From: Bidens hawaiensis
Lineage: Eukaryota; Streptophyta; Magnoliopsida; Asterales; Asteraceae
Assembly (NCBI GenBank): GCA_021521415.1
Contig: JAIQDT010000830.1
Span: 310,001-374,000 of the forward strand
DNA length: 64,000 bases
Reading direction: 5' to 3'
This document shows, piece after piece, positions 33,863-44,824 of the stretch (the first letter of the stretch is position 1; every line of letters begins with the position of its first letter). Under the pieces are notes generated by a model that had not been told where the DNA came from, made no database searches, and worked only from the letters and a program-made list of their open reading frames with translations. The position numbers were made by a program, and so were the translations under genes.

Positions 33863-35454
33863 TGATGTGCTTGAAGTAGTTTAATATTATTAACTAAAAT
33901 TACCTAATCTAGACACTAAGTAATAAATTCTAGACTCTTAAACTTAACTAAACTACTAACCGGCAAGTGAACCGGTCGACTCTAGTACAGCTAAGTAAGT
34001 TCGGATATCGAACCCGCGAGACTCTAAATTACATTTATTAGCTAATTAGACTCGACTACAAAACACGACTTATTAGTTATATTTGTTTGGGGGGTTTTTA
34101 TTTAAAATACTATAATTAAAAACTAATTAAGAAAACAAGTAATTTAAACAAAAGCAAAAGTTTGTTATGAAAATAAGATAATGATAAAAAAACTACCTAG
34201 GCTAGAATCCCCTAAATTTCAATAATGAATTGACTCGGGAAAATATTTAGCTATGGACTGGGATCGTAAATTAGACACTTAAAAGAAAACCCGAACAGGA
34301 CCCCTGACCCTTCTCAAGTGACACCTATGGATTTCTAACAAGTTTTAATGCACACCTGTATTGAAAATCAAGTTCCCTTACGGTTACCTAATTAGTTATG
34401 ACTTAGTTCCTTTATACGAAATCCTACCTTACAGCGCGGAAATCAAAGGCAATTTATGATATTTAATTGATTTGATAAACAATAATAAATAATCAACCCT
34501 AGACGAACTCCTTACGAAGAACTAAATCTAGCAAGATTAAATAGTAAAGACTTATCAATAACCTAACACTTTACAGATTTTAGGTTAGCAGCACACTAAG
34601 GTTTATTTGACAATATTATTCCTATGACCTTATCATGACATCAATCATAAAATAATCAAAAACACGAAGTAATTGACCTAACAGCAATCCTATCATATGA
34701 CAAACAACAATCAAGGAAAACTATGGAATAAAACTCATCAAACAATCATAAGCATTAATACGCATCAATTAATTATAACTAAATCTTTTACTAAACCAAA
34801 AAAACCATAACGTAAATAAATCCAAAAGTCAAATCAAAACATTAAAGTAAGTTCATCATAAGCCTAAGTAGTTCATGCAATTTAGCCTAGCATCTTAGGT
34901 TTAAGCAAAACAAACAAGTAAGAATTCATGGTGTGTAAAATAATGAAAACGAAATAAACAAAAGATAAAACCCGTGTTCTTCGTCTTCAACTAATACGCA
35001 CAACACCAGCTGATTCTTCGACTCCAAAGCTGCTGAAAACTGATCTCGGACGCCTCGGAACTCGCCAAATTCGTCTGGAACTTCAAGGTATGCTTAAGGG
35101 TGAGTTTAGGGGTCTTTTTATAGGCAACAGTTGTCCAAAAATACGTAAGTCGGCAAACGAACGGAAGATTCTGGAATATGGAACCGCCGCGCAGCGGGCT
35201 TCCTCTTCCCCGTCGCGCGGCACTCCGGTAGGTGGGGGGGCTGGCCGGCCTAGCTGGTCCGGCTCTCCACCTAGTCTGGTCCGGTTCGTTTCCTGATGGC
35301 TCGGTTCACCGGTTCAGCTTGTTTTTTTATCGTTTTTTCACCCTCTTTAACCACGAACAAGTTCCGGGACCTACATTTATTCAAATAAGTTGGTAGTATA
35401 CAAATCCTAACAAAAACCGAACATAAACTAATAAAATATTATATAAAATGTACA
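33863..35454 (-). repeat. 5' LTR of the Athila-like element (about 1,592 bp)
   Basis: The inner edge is TGATGTGCTT next to the primer site. The outer edge is set at 35,454 because CGTGA follows, matching the left flank of the element, and because the sequence ends TGTACA. It contains GC-rich stretches around 35,180-35,290 and a TATA-like TTTTTATAGG near 35,113. The first 545 bp match the truncated copy at 11,036. The outer limit is less certain than the inner one. Confidence 0.65.
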
Positions 35455-35459
35455 CGTGA

Positions 35460-36173
35460 TTAATGTATATTAAACGTTATATCAGTAAGCAGTATAGCAT
35501 ACGATAGGTCAACACCATAAGCTTCTAGCTTCTAGTCCTAAGCTTCGGCTTTAGAAGCTACAGGCCACAAGCTTCTAGCTTTCGGACCATACGTTATAAA
35601 CATTTTCCAGCTTAAGGACTTCAATACATAAGTCCAAAACAACAAAATGGGTATATGCATTGGTCTATGAAGAGGCATGTCGCTGAGCCCAAAAGCATTA
35701 TACACCCGGAGGGGGTGGGGGGATCTTGAAAAAGGAAAGGAGTTAAGCTAGGGACAAGGTGTTCATATCTTTCCATATTATCACCTTTGACCATGGACTT
35801 GATGCTTAATTAAAACTAAGTCCCTTTCCTTTATAAATGTTCAAATTAAAGCTGAAATATTGACTGGTGCTACATGTTGGTGGTGAAGACAAACGACGTC
35901 GATGGTGTTGGTGACAACAAAGACCGGCATATTGTGGAACGGTAAGGGTGTAAGTAGGAATTTTTATCAGGATTGCTAGTGACAACAAATATAAAAATTT
36001 AAATTATTAAAATCTAGTTTCATGTATATTAATAAGAAAAGAAAAAAAGGTTAAAAATTGGGGTGTATGTGGAAGTAAGTTGATCCTATATCCCGAAGAC
36101 ACCAAAAATAGGGCAATCACTGAACCATTCCCCCTTTGTTTTGTTGGTAGTTGACGACGACACACAACACAAA
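35460..36173. other. Spacer upstream of the complex I gene
   Basis: It contains several AAGCTTCTAGCTT repeats (about 35,518-35,583) and otherwise no recognisable feature. The last 50-100 bp should hold the 5' leader of the gene that starts at 36,174. I see no clear TATA box. Confidence 0.5.
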
Positions 36174-37742
36174 ATGGGCGGAGGAGGTGAACATCACGGC
36201 GGCGATTTCAGAAGTAAGGTCTGGACCATGACCGGTGGTCCCAACTGCCGCCCTGTCCACTGGAAGCGCAACACCGCCATCGCCATGGCCGGCATCTTCC
36301 TCGTTTGCATCCCCATCGCCATGAAATCCGCCGAGCTTGAGGTCTTCTATTTCTACTCACCCGTCATTTTCACATATATATACTCTTTCATGTTTCCCCT
36401 TACAATGTTCTAGATCTGGATTTTCAATGCTAGGGTTTTCAAATCATTCGACTCTTAATTTAAATCTATGCACTCTTATGCCTTGTTTGATTTTATAGGA
36501 TATGTGGATTTAGGGCTTTAGGATTCATCTTGAAACCACTCTTTGGTCTCTTGATCTTTCTAATTTGCGTGTGAACTGTAATGTATTACAATTTCGCACG
36601 CACTCGTCAATGGCACACAGTCTCATGTTTATGAAGCTACTAAACAATTTGATGTTGGTGCATTAGTTGGTTTGTTGATCCTTCTTAATTTTGTGTAAAC
36701 TGTAATGTATGCATCTTCATGCTCGACTTGTTTAGAGCGTTGGCCATTGGTCTAGATATCATGTCTATGAAGCCGGTAAACAGTTTGAATCTTGATGCTA
36801 GTATGCCGTTGATCCTGTTATAGCCGCACTATATATTTCTTTAATCTGTCTTTTACGGATCGATCATCATCTATGTTTTCCCCTACTTTAATGTTTGAGA
36901 TCTGGATTTGAGGATACCTTGATTTCGGGTCGCTTAGTGTTTTTAATTTTAGGGTTTGAGATCACTCTAATTTCATATTTATGCACTTTGTTTTGTGCAG
37001 TAGTTTGCTGATTGAATAGATTCAGTTTTAGGGTTTAAAACTTTGGATTGTTTGGGAGCTCTATGTTTTCTATAATTTACATACTTGTATTTTGATACCT
37101 CTCTAGTTTATGTTTTTGAGTTCGTGAATTTGCAATCTATTAGAACTACAGGAAACTACACACATATTCATCTTGACTTTTCTGTATGTATAATCCAATT
37201 GTTACTAATACTTGTTCATGTTGATTCTCAGCCTAGAGCATATCTTGGTGCAGGTGTGCTTTAGTTTATATTTTTTTATGCAATGTTTTGTCTGCCACTC
37301 TGTTGGCCTTTCTAATTTGTGTGTTAACTATAATGTATACAGCTTTTTGCCCGGCTCGTTTAGAGCATTAGTCAATGGCTAAGAATCTCATGTTTATAAA
37401 GCCAGTAAACAATTTGATCTTGGTACAATATTTGGTTTGTTGATCATATATATTTGCGTGTAAATTGTAGTGTCTACGTCTTCATACTCGACTTGTTTAG
37501 AGCGTTAGTCTGTGGTGGTCTGTGTAGGTATTGTTTATGAAGCCAGTAAACAGTTTGAATCCTGATGCCAGTATGCCATTGATCCTATTATAGTTGCAGT
37601 TTTTCTTTCTTTAATTTGTCTTTATATGCACGCTATAATTCTGCATTTTGTTTATTGTCTACTGCAGCAACGACCACATATGCCTGTTCGCCCAGTTCCA
37701 TCACAGATATGGTGCAAGAATTTCGGGAACAAGGAGTATTGA
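36174..37742 (+). CDS. Mitochondrial complex I subunit B15/NDUFB4-like, two exons, 80 aa
   Basis: Exon 1 is 36,174-36,341 (56 codons, donor G|GTCTTC) and exon 2 is 37,668-37,742 (24 codons plus TGA, acceptor CTGCAG). The joined product has a Gly/His-rich N-terminus (MGGGGEHHGGD), a conserved-looking SKVWTMTGGPNCRP stretch, one membrane segment at about 34-52 (TAIAMAGIFLVCIPIA) and the tail QRPHMPVRPVPSQIWCKNFG. This pattern matches what I remember of the small plant protein assigned to complex I as B15 (Arabidopsis At2g31490). It would be an accessory subunit of the proximal membrane arm in the inner mitochondrial membrane. ATG 36,174 is used because no upstream ATG exists in frame. The 1,326-bp intron is phase 0. 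The gene looks intact. Confidence 0.8.
36550..37630 (+). repeat. Duplicated blocks inside the complex I gene intron
   Basis: Four related segments lie at about 36,550-36,680, 36,690-36,860, 37,300-37,445 and 37,450-37,630. They share GACTTGTTTAGAGCGTT, GAAGCCAGTAAACAGTTTGA and TGATGCCAGTATGCC-like words. The first pair and the second pair are about 750 bp apart, so the intron appears to have grown by duplicating a block that already contained two copies. Confidence 0.7.
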
Positions 37743-38129
37743 GTTGTATTAGTTTCTTCATCACAACGTTATAATACTTTGTTGGGCAAATGTGGTTGCC
37801 TTTTCTTGAATATTTGAGATACTATGTCTTTCCTTGTGTTAGTTAAATGCAGATAAACATGCTACTATTGTTTTTGGTGCATAATGTTGGGTTTGAATAA
37901 GAAAGACTTGTGTTTGCTCTAGAGGTGGCAAATGGGTTGGGTTGGGTCAAAACGGGTTATGGGTCGGAACGGGTTAGGGTTGAAACGGGTTAGGGTCGAA
38001 ACGGGTTAGGGTCGAAATGGGTTACTTAAAAAAGGGTTGTTTTGGTTCGGGTCGGAACGGGTTAAAGTTAACAGGTTCAGGTTATAACGGGTCAAGGTTG
38101 GAACGGGTCAAAACGAATTTGGGTCAAAA

Positions 38130-39140
38130 CTCGTTTAAGCGATTTTTCAGTTCGTTTCAGCGCGTAACAGCTCGTTTAAGCGATTTTTCAGTTCGTTTCA
38201 GCGCGTAACAGCTCGTTTAAGCTTTCAGTTCGTTTCAGCGCGTAACAGTTCGTTTAAGCGATTTTTCAGTTTGTTTCAGCTCGTAACAGCTCATTTAAGC
38301 GATTTTTCAGTTCGTTTCAGCGCGTAATAGCTCGTTTAAGTGATTTTTCAGTTCGTTTCAGCGCGTAACAGCTCGTTTAAGTGATTTTTCAGTTCGTTTC
38401 AGCGCGTAACAGCTCGTTTAAGCGATTTTTCAGTTTGTTTCAGCGCTTAGCAGCTCGTTTAAGCGATTTTTCAGTTCGTTTCATCGCGTAACAGCTCGTT
38501 TAAGCAATTTTTCAGTTCGTTTCAGCGCGTAACAGCTCGTTTAAGCGATTTTTCAGTTCGTTTCAGCGCGTAACAGCTCGTTTAAGCGATTTTCCAGTTC
38601 GTTTCAGCGCGTAACAGCTCGTTTAAGCGATTTTAAAGTTCGTTTCAGCGTGTAACAGCTCGTTTATGCGATTTTTCAGTTCGTTTTAGCACGTAACAGC
38701 TTGTTTAAGCGATTTTTCAGTTCGTTTCAGCACGTAACAGCTCGTTTAAGCGATTTTTCAGTTCCTTTCAGCACGTAACAGCTCGTTTAAGCGATTTTTC
38801 AGTTTGTTTCAGCACGTAACAGCTTGTTTAAGCGATTTTTCAGTTCGTTTCAGCACGTAACAGCTCGTTTAAGCGATTTTTCAGTCTGTTTCAGCACGTA
38901 ACAGCTTGTTTAAGCAATTTTTCAGTTCCTTTCAGCACGTAACAGCTCGTTTAAGCAATTTTTCAGTTCGTTTTAGCACGTAACAGCTTGTTTAAGCGAT
39001 TTTTCAGTTCATTTCAGCACGTAACAACTCGTTTAAGCGATTTTTCAGTTCGTTTTAGCATCTAATAGCTCGTTTCAGCACTTAACAGCTTGCTTTAGCG
39101 ATTTTTCAGTTCCTTTCATCACTTAACAGCTTGTTTCAGC
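38130..39140. repeat. 41-bp minisatellite, about 24 copies
   Basis: Units read roughly CAGCTCGTTTAAGCGATTTT then TCAGTTCGTTTCAGCGCGTAA. Copies in the left half mostly have GCGCGTAA and copies in the right half GCACGTAA, and the last units are the most degenerate. The array belongs to the hAT-like element and is not a CRISPR array, because there are no distinct spacers. Confidence 0.9.
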
Positions 39141-39194
39141 ATGTTTTTGTTTCGTTGTTATCGACATTTCAGTTTCGGTTAATTTGTCGATTTT

Positions 39195-39440
39195 TTTAAC
39201 GAGGACAACGGACGAAACGTTTTAGTTTTTTTACATTTTTTGTTTTTGTTTTATTTTTTGAGTTATGATTTTTTTATTAATTTTTTTGAATATTTTTTGA
39301 TGATTTCTATTAAGATCAAAATCTCTCAAAAAAAAATTCAAAAAAAACAAATAAAAAATCATAACTCAAAATATAAACAAATAACGAAAAAAGTAAAAAA
39401 ACCAAAATATTTTCACCGTTAACCTCGTTCATCAAAAAAA
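39195..39440. repeat. Foldback hairpin in the hAT-like element
   Basis: The left arm contains AAAACGTTTTAG-type sequence, then TGAGTTATGATTTTTTTATT. The right arm carries the reverse complement (AAAAAATCATAACTCA). The same hairpin, more complete, occurs at 54,045-54,280 and 60,144-60,404 in two related elements. Confidence 0.75.
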
Positions 39441-40302
39441 AAAAAAAAACCGACAAATTAACCGAAACCGAATTGTCGACGAAAACGAATCAAAAACATT
39501 AATCGACCCGTCTAGTGCGAAAACTCAAAAGAAACCGAAACCCAACCCGTCCAATGCTAAAACTCGTGTCGGCATGAAAGCTGATCCGAGCCGAAACCTA
39601 AACCGATATCGTTCCAATCTAAAACCCATTTCAACCCAAACATGTCACTTTTCCTTAATACACTAACCCACATCGACCCATGTAGTTAAATTTGTCAACC
39701 CATTTTGACCCAAAAATAAGAATGTGGAATTTCAAGTGACCCATTTTGACCCATTTAATTAAAACCTATGACCCAGTTCAACCCATTTGAATTTTAAAAC
39801 AACCCAAATTAACCCATTTAGAATGGTTTGGGTCAAGGTTGCCACTCCTAGTTTGCTCCATTTTGTTTTGTTTTGGTCTAGTTTAAGTATGCTGAAACTC
39901 ACACTTGATTCCTCTGTACAAGATTTTCAAACTTTTTAACGCCATTAAAGTGTGCATATTAGCATCTAATATCAGAATGATGCAATAAGATTATTTATTA
40001 TGCGCCACAATATTAATTGCATTTAATCATAATGTGTTGAGTTTAAGTTTATTGGATGAATATTTTCATGTCACATACATACATGCTATTTATGTTTGCT
40101 AGTTTGGGTTAGTTGGGTGGGGTGGATTGGCTCATCTTTCACTTAACTATCATACTGTCTAGTTTGCGATTTAGAAAATTGGTCGATGGTTTGGAATTTA
40201 GAACCGACTAGGTGCGTATGCTGAGTCGAGTGTTTAATCTTCATTATTATTTGTTATTATTTTTTTTTTTTTGCAATATTAAGCCACTTTATATCATATA
40301 GA

Positions 40303-40640
40303 GTAAGGTGTTATTTTTGTCCTTTTGGTTTAGTAAATAATGCGAATTTAGTCCAAAAACTTTATATTTTGCATAGGGACCATCAACGTTTCCCAATTCT
40401 TACTAATTACATTCAAATCACTAATCCTGTTAAATTTAATCGTTAAGTTCCTGACATGTCTTATGTGATTAAAGTGCCAAAATCGTCCCTGATGTTTGAT
40501 CTCACTTGCGAATTTCGTCCGAAATTTTTTTTTCGCAATTAGACTCTTGGCCCAACTGTTGCCAGTTTCGTCCAAATTGTTATCTCGATCTAAATTCAAC
40601 GTTAACTCACGATATTACTTCCATTTTACATGTTTGTTTA

Positions 40641-40686
<46 letters not shown>

Positions 40687-41217
40687 TATTCAATGACATA
40701 TATAACATCTCACGATTCCTATGCTAGAATACAATATAGTATCCGTTTGTTTATTCTTCTTTATTTTTAGTCATATAAAGGGTTTAGCTCAGTGTAGTAG
40801 TAATAATAAGGGATTTTTACTTATATCCCTAATAATAATAATAATAATAATAATAATGTAAAAGGACAGTAACACCCCTGAGTTAACGTTGAATCTAGAC
40901 CGAGCTAACAAAATGGACGAAATTGGCAACGGTTGGAAAATATCGAGGGTCTAATTGCGAAAAAAGATATTTTTGGATGCAATTCACAAATGTGGTCAAA
41001 CCTAAGGGACAATTTTGGCACTTTACTTATATAATAAAGAAAGAGTGAAAAGACATATCTACCCCTGACTTAACGATTGAATTTAACGGGGTTCGTGATT
41101 TGGATGTAACTGGCAAGAATTGAGAAACATGGATGGTCTATATGCAAAAAATAAACTTTTTGGACTTAATTCACATTGTTTGTCAAATCACAAGGACGAA
41201 AATGGCACTTTACTCAA
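40303..41217. repeat. Long imperfect inverted repeat (foldback repeat), 915 bp
   Basis: The left end GAGTAAGGTGTTATTTTTGT and the right end (ATGGCACTTTACTC) are imperfect inverted copies. The arms, about 320 bp each, contain recurrent phrases such as CAATTAGACTC/GGTCTAATTG and TTTCGTCC/GGACGAAA. An (ATT)n run at 40,642-40,686 and an (AAT)n run at 40,831-40,857 lie near the loop. It encodes nothing recognisable. I saw no clear target duplication. Confidence 0.65.
40642..40686. repeat. (ATT)n microsatellite
   Basis: About 15 ATT units near the centre of the inverted repeat at 40,303-41,217. Confidence 0.9.
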
Positions 41218-42440
41218 AAAGATAAGTAGGGTTTCAAAAGGATATATATTACCTTGAACACAATCGCAATCGACGTCGAACTCCAACGAATCGACAAAGA
41301 TTTCCAACGCAATTGACGGCAAACTCTGTTGCAATATAGAGGGAGGGGGACTCGTGAACTGACTATTTTCGTCGGCGAATTCCAATGATCGCTAGGAGAG
41401 GGAGGGTCGTCCGACTGTTAGGGAATTGCCAATGACAAACTCCAACGGTTGCACATATCTATATTCAAATGACTGAGCACCTTAGTCCTTTGAACATTTA
41501 CGTTCAAAGTTCTTGTCGAAACTAGTTCCTTCCTCTTAGGGTGTTTAAATTAAAGGGCGATCTTGTCAATTCCAATACAATATGGAAATATACATTTAAG
41601 AACCTACGGAGGGGGATATATGCAATTGTCACTAAAGACAAATGCCATTGTTGGGGAAATTTTTTTGACAAACTGGTTATATTTGAATTTCGTTTGATCT
41701 CAAATGGTTATAATTAAAATGGTTAGTTGCGGTTCAAGTCGAACAAAACGGGCCTCGGCCGAGGGTGCGGATCGTTTGTGACATTATTCATTTTCCATTT
41801 TCATGTACCCGACCCGTATTATAATTCGGATCCTTCATTAGTAAAAAAGCTGCATTATTCATTTATAGATTATTTATTTATTTATTTATTTATTTTTTAT
41901 TAGAGCATTCTTGTATGTCAAACGTGAACGCTATTACTTGTAATTCTATGCATTATCTGCATTTAATCAAAGTTCAAGAGTCAAATCGTCAAATTCTAAA
42001 CTTTTTTTTATGAAAACCTGTCATTCACACTACACGAAGAACTTCAGTCCAACACGTTGTGATACGTGAAGATGCTAGGGTTTCAGTCGGAAATTCATTT
42101 GGGTCATGCTACACAACGGACTTCTTAAGTCCAATGCGATAAGCGACCGACACCAAGAACAATAGAGGTTGTAATTGGCTCACGCTATGAGATGCCCATC
42201 CTTCTTGGTCGTCGCGATACACGACTTAAATGTCTGATCATGAAAATTGTTTTCCAAGCCAAACTGATTCGCCAAATCTCGATTATAACTTGTTTAACCG
42301 ACTTTAGAAAGTTTCTAGAGGATATTCCTCGACGTTCCCTCGACTTATTATTCAAGACATGCTATGATTTGTCCAAAATCCATACTCTTTCTTACAAGTT
42401 TGGTTTTAACCCTAATTAACGAGTGAAACGTTTTTACTCC
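41218..42440. other. Spacer and possible start of a decayed LTR
   Basis: No gene is recognised. A (TTTA)n run lies at about 41,874-41,893. The 5' LTR of the decayed gypsy element downstream probably starts somewhere in this stretch, but I could not find its TG end. Confidence 0.4.
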
Positions 42441-43851
42441 AATTCCTATATAAACAACCTTATTCTACCTCTGCTCATTGCTACCCAACCCTCAAAACAC
42501 GTCATCTCTCATGAATTCTTTATTAATTTTGGTGTTCATCTCTTCATGACCAAGAAAGTCAACCCGAGTCCTATTCTTCATCTTCTACTTTGCGTCCTGG
42601 GTAATTGTTGTATTTTTTTGGTGGGTTACCTTCTGCGAATCGAAACCTCCCAATCAAAATCATTGATTTGAGAAGTTTCCACATCCAATTTAGAGATTTA
42701 AGACTTAGGGTTTATGTTTTGAATTTAGGGGTTTTCAATTAATTCACTTATAAATTGAGTTAGGACAGAAACGAAACTTATTTATTATCGTTTTTCTATA
42801 TTAGGATTGTTGGAAGCGAATCCGACCTAGTTTTGGGTTTGAGTCCGATAAAACCGAACCACTCATTTAGTGGACTTTTAAGTTCATAATTTGTATGTTT
42901 AACAAAAACATCTGAAATATAAATATAGCTATTTTAACTTGGTTTTCGTAATAAAAACTGAATTTTGATACATATAACTCGTTAAACCTAAATTCGTATT
43001 CGTTAAAACCTGATTAAAAGAAATTAGATATGTAGTCTATTCCATGTTAATTATTATATTTTCTTTTATTCCTTGCTAAATCTTAGAGTTTGATCGAGGA
43101 TTTCTTATTGAGCCAACTCAAGTCCATTCACTTGTTTAAAGCTTATTCTCTTTATCTTTTTCTCACCTGATTTAAGATATGAGTATTTCGTAGCCCATTT
43201 TTATTCTTTTAATAACTTGGGTACAACATGTAACTCTATAAAAGGTTTTTATATTTTACTAACTTCATACGATTCATACAATATCATAAGTATTGGTTTT
43301 CTTCACATTTGTTTATACTTACATGATATGTGCCACGTATACTATGTGTTTATTCTATGGTTGATTGGTGATGATACGCAAACGCAAACACGAACACGAA
43401 CGCAAACATTATCGTGGGATGGTCATTGTGATGTACATGTGCTCCTTAGTAGACTGGCTACAAGTCAAGGTTGAACAGGAGTTTTTATTTATTTCATTGT
43501 ATTTAAAATTATGTTGAATTTTAGCCTATGATATTGAATTGTATAGTTTCTATATAATATATATATGAACTTATGATTTCTCACCAACCTCTTTTGTTGG
43601 CAGTTTATTTTCTACATGATATATTTTAAGGATACACATGATTTGAAAAAGGCCTAGATGGTCTTCTAGGATTTAATAATGACATTTTTATGGATACTTA
43701 TCTTTTGAATGTGGTTGTTTTATTCAGATATTGTTTGGGGATGAATGCTTTAATAATATGCATTTTAGTATGTTATCACTTTAATTTAGTGCCATGAGCT
43801 ATGAGTAATCATACCGTTCCGACATATTCCATCGTTGGTTGAGGTGCTACA
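42441..43851 (+). repeat. Part of the 5' LTR of a decayed gypsy element
   Basis: A TATA-like CCTATATAAAC near 42,447 and the 3' boundary TGCTACA at 43,851 fit an LTR. The primer site follows after 3 nt. The true start lies further left. Short ORFs within (42,192-42,419 and 43,217-43,474) show no motif. Confidence 0.5.
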
Positions 43852-43854
43852 GAT

Positions 43855-43867
43855 TGGTATTAGAGTC
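43855..43867 (+). other. Degenerate primer-binding site (initiator tRNA-Met type)
   Basis: TGGTATTAGAGTC is TGGTATCAGAGCC with two substitutions, at the correct distance from the LTR end. It parallels 15,716 in the young element. Confidence 0.7.
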
Positions 43868-44824
43868 GTAACTATAAGATAGGTGGTTTGATGCAACCAC
43901 CTAGAATAGTTATAGCTTTTAGGGTCCTTTTACATGCTATGCTTTATGTAATATGCTTGTTTTGCTCACGGCCTATTATTTTTTCATTCATATTATTATC
44001 ATTTATCACATGTACACTACACACGCATTTCCTTCAAGACATAATTCCTAGTCTTCAAAATTTTGATGATTTTTATTTGGGAATTTTATTAGAAATTCCC
44101 TATATTCAATTTTCACTCTCCTATCCTTCGGGCATGATTCAATATGGCGGGTATTCAGTACCTAGAAGGGGGACAAGGCTTGCGATCCGAACTCTTGGCA
44201 ACAAGGTTTATTAAGATAAGGAAAACAGTGCATATAAATCCCAATCAGAAGTGGAATCCGATTACTTTCCTAGGAGTTCGGTTAGGGCAATGAAACCTAT
44301 TAGGCCAAAGCATACCATACCAAACATCATATGAATCAAAAAGCCTCAAGTGGGCAATGTAGTCATTCAAATGGCTACACTCCTCTTCTATAATCAAATT
44401 CACGGTGATTCATGGCTAAGTTCGATTTTGCTATTATTTTTCATTTGGGTAAACAATTGGAATATGAATATCCATGTGGCATTTCAATTTTCAACTATCC
44501 ACTCCAAACTATCATTTCTTTTGTGATTTTTGTTGAAATATCAATGATGGTTCGTGAATATTTCAACTAACCATTGCAATTTTTTAAAGATTTATTTGAA
44601 ATGGGAATATCATTGTGATCCATGAAGATCCAATTTCAAATTAAATGTTATTTCATATAGTGTTGCTAAGTTTGTTTTTTTGTTTTCAATTCACAATTCC
44701 ATTTCATGAGAACTAAATTTAAATTCTTATTGGTAATTTCGAAATGTTACAACGCTACACCCTCATGTTTTCACAAATACTCCATGTAACTCACACTTTT
44801 TCCCATACTATTGTGTGTTGCAGA

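Larger units (their letters stand above)
11036..35454 (-). mobile_element. Athila-like Ty3/gypsy retrotransposon with two nested insertions
   Basis: The element reads right to left: 5' LTR (33,863-35,454), primer site, gag, protease, RT, RNase H, integrase, noncoding 3' region, truncated 3' LTR (11,036-11,589). The nested chromovirus (12,202-25,152) and a solo LTR (29,659-31,337) account for about 14.6 kb, leaving about 9.8 kb of native sequence. Both outer flanks share CGTGA (11,030-11,034 and 35,455-35,459), a likely 5-bp target duplication, although one extra A precedes the left LTR. All ORFs carry stops or frameshifts, so it is old. Assignment to Athila rests on the pol motifs, the tRNA-Asp-like primer site and the spacing. 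Confidence 0.8.
37920..39850. mobile_element. hAT-like foldback element with internal minisatellite, 1,931 bp
   Basis: The ends are TAGAGGTGGCAA and TTGCCACTCCTA, and the flanks are perfect 8-bp duplications GTTTGCTC (37,912-37,919 and 39,851-39,858), typical of hAT transposition. Inside come GGGTTGGGTC-like repeats, a 41-bp minisatellite, a long hairpin (about 39,195-39,440) and CCCATTTTGACCC-like repeats in reverse order. No transposase ORF is present, so it must have moved with an enzyme supplied elsewhere. Confidence 0.85.

Noticed and set aside
38130..39140. Regular repeats that might suggest a CRISPR-like array
   Set aside because: Units are contiguous 41-bp copies with no unique spacers, in plant nuclear DNA and inside a transposable element.
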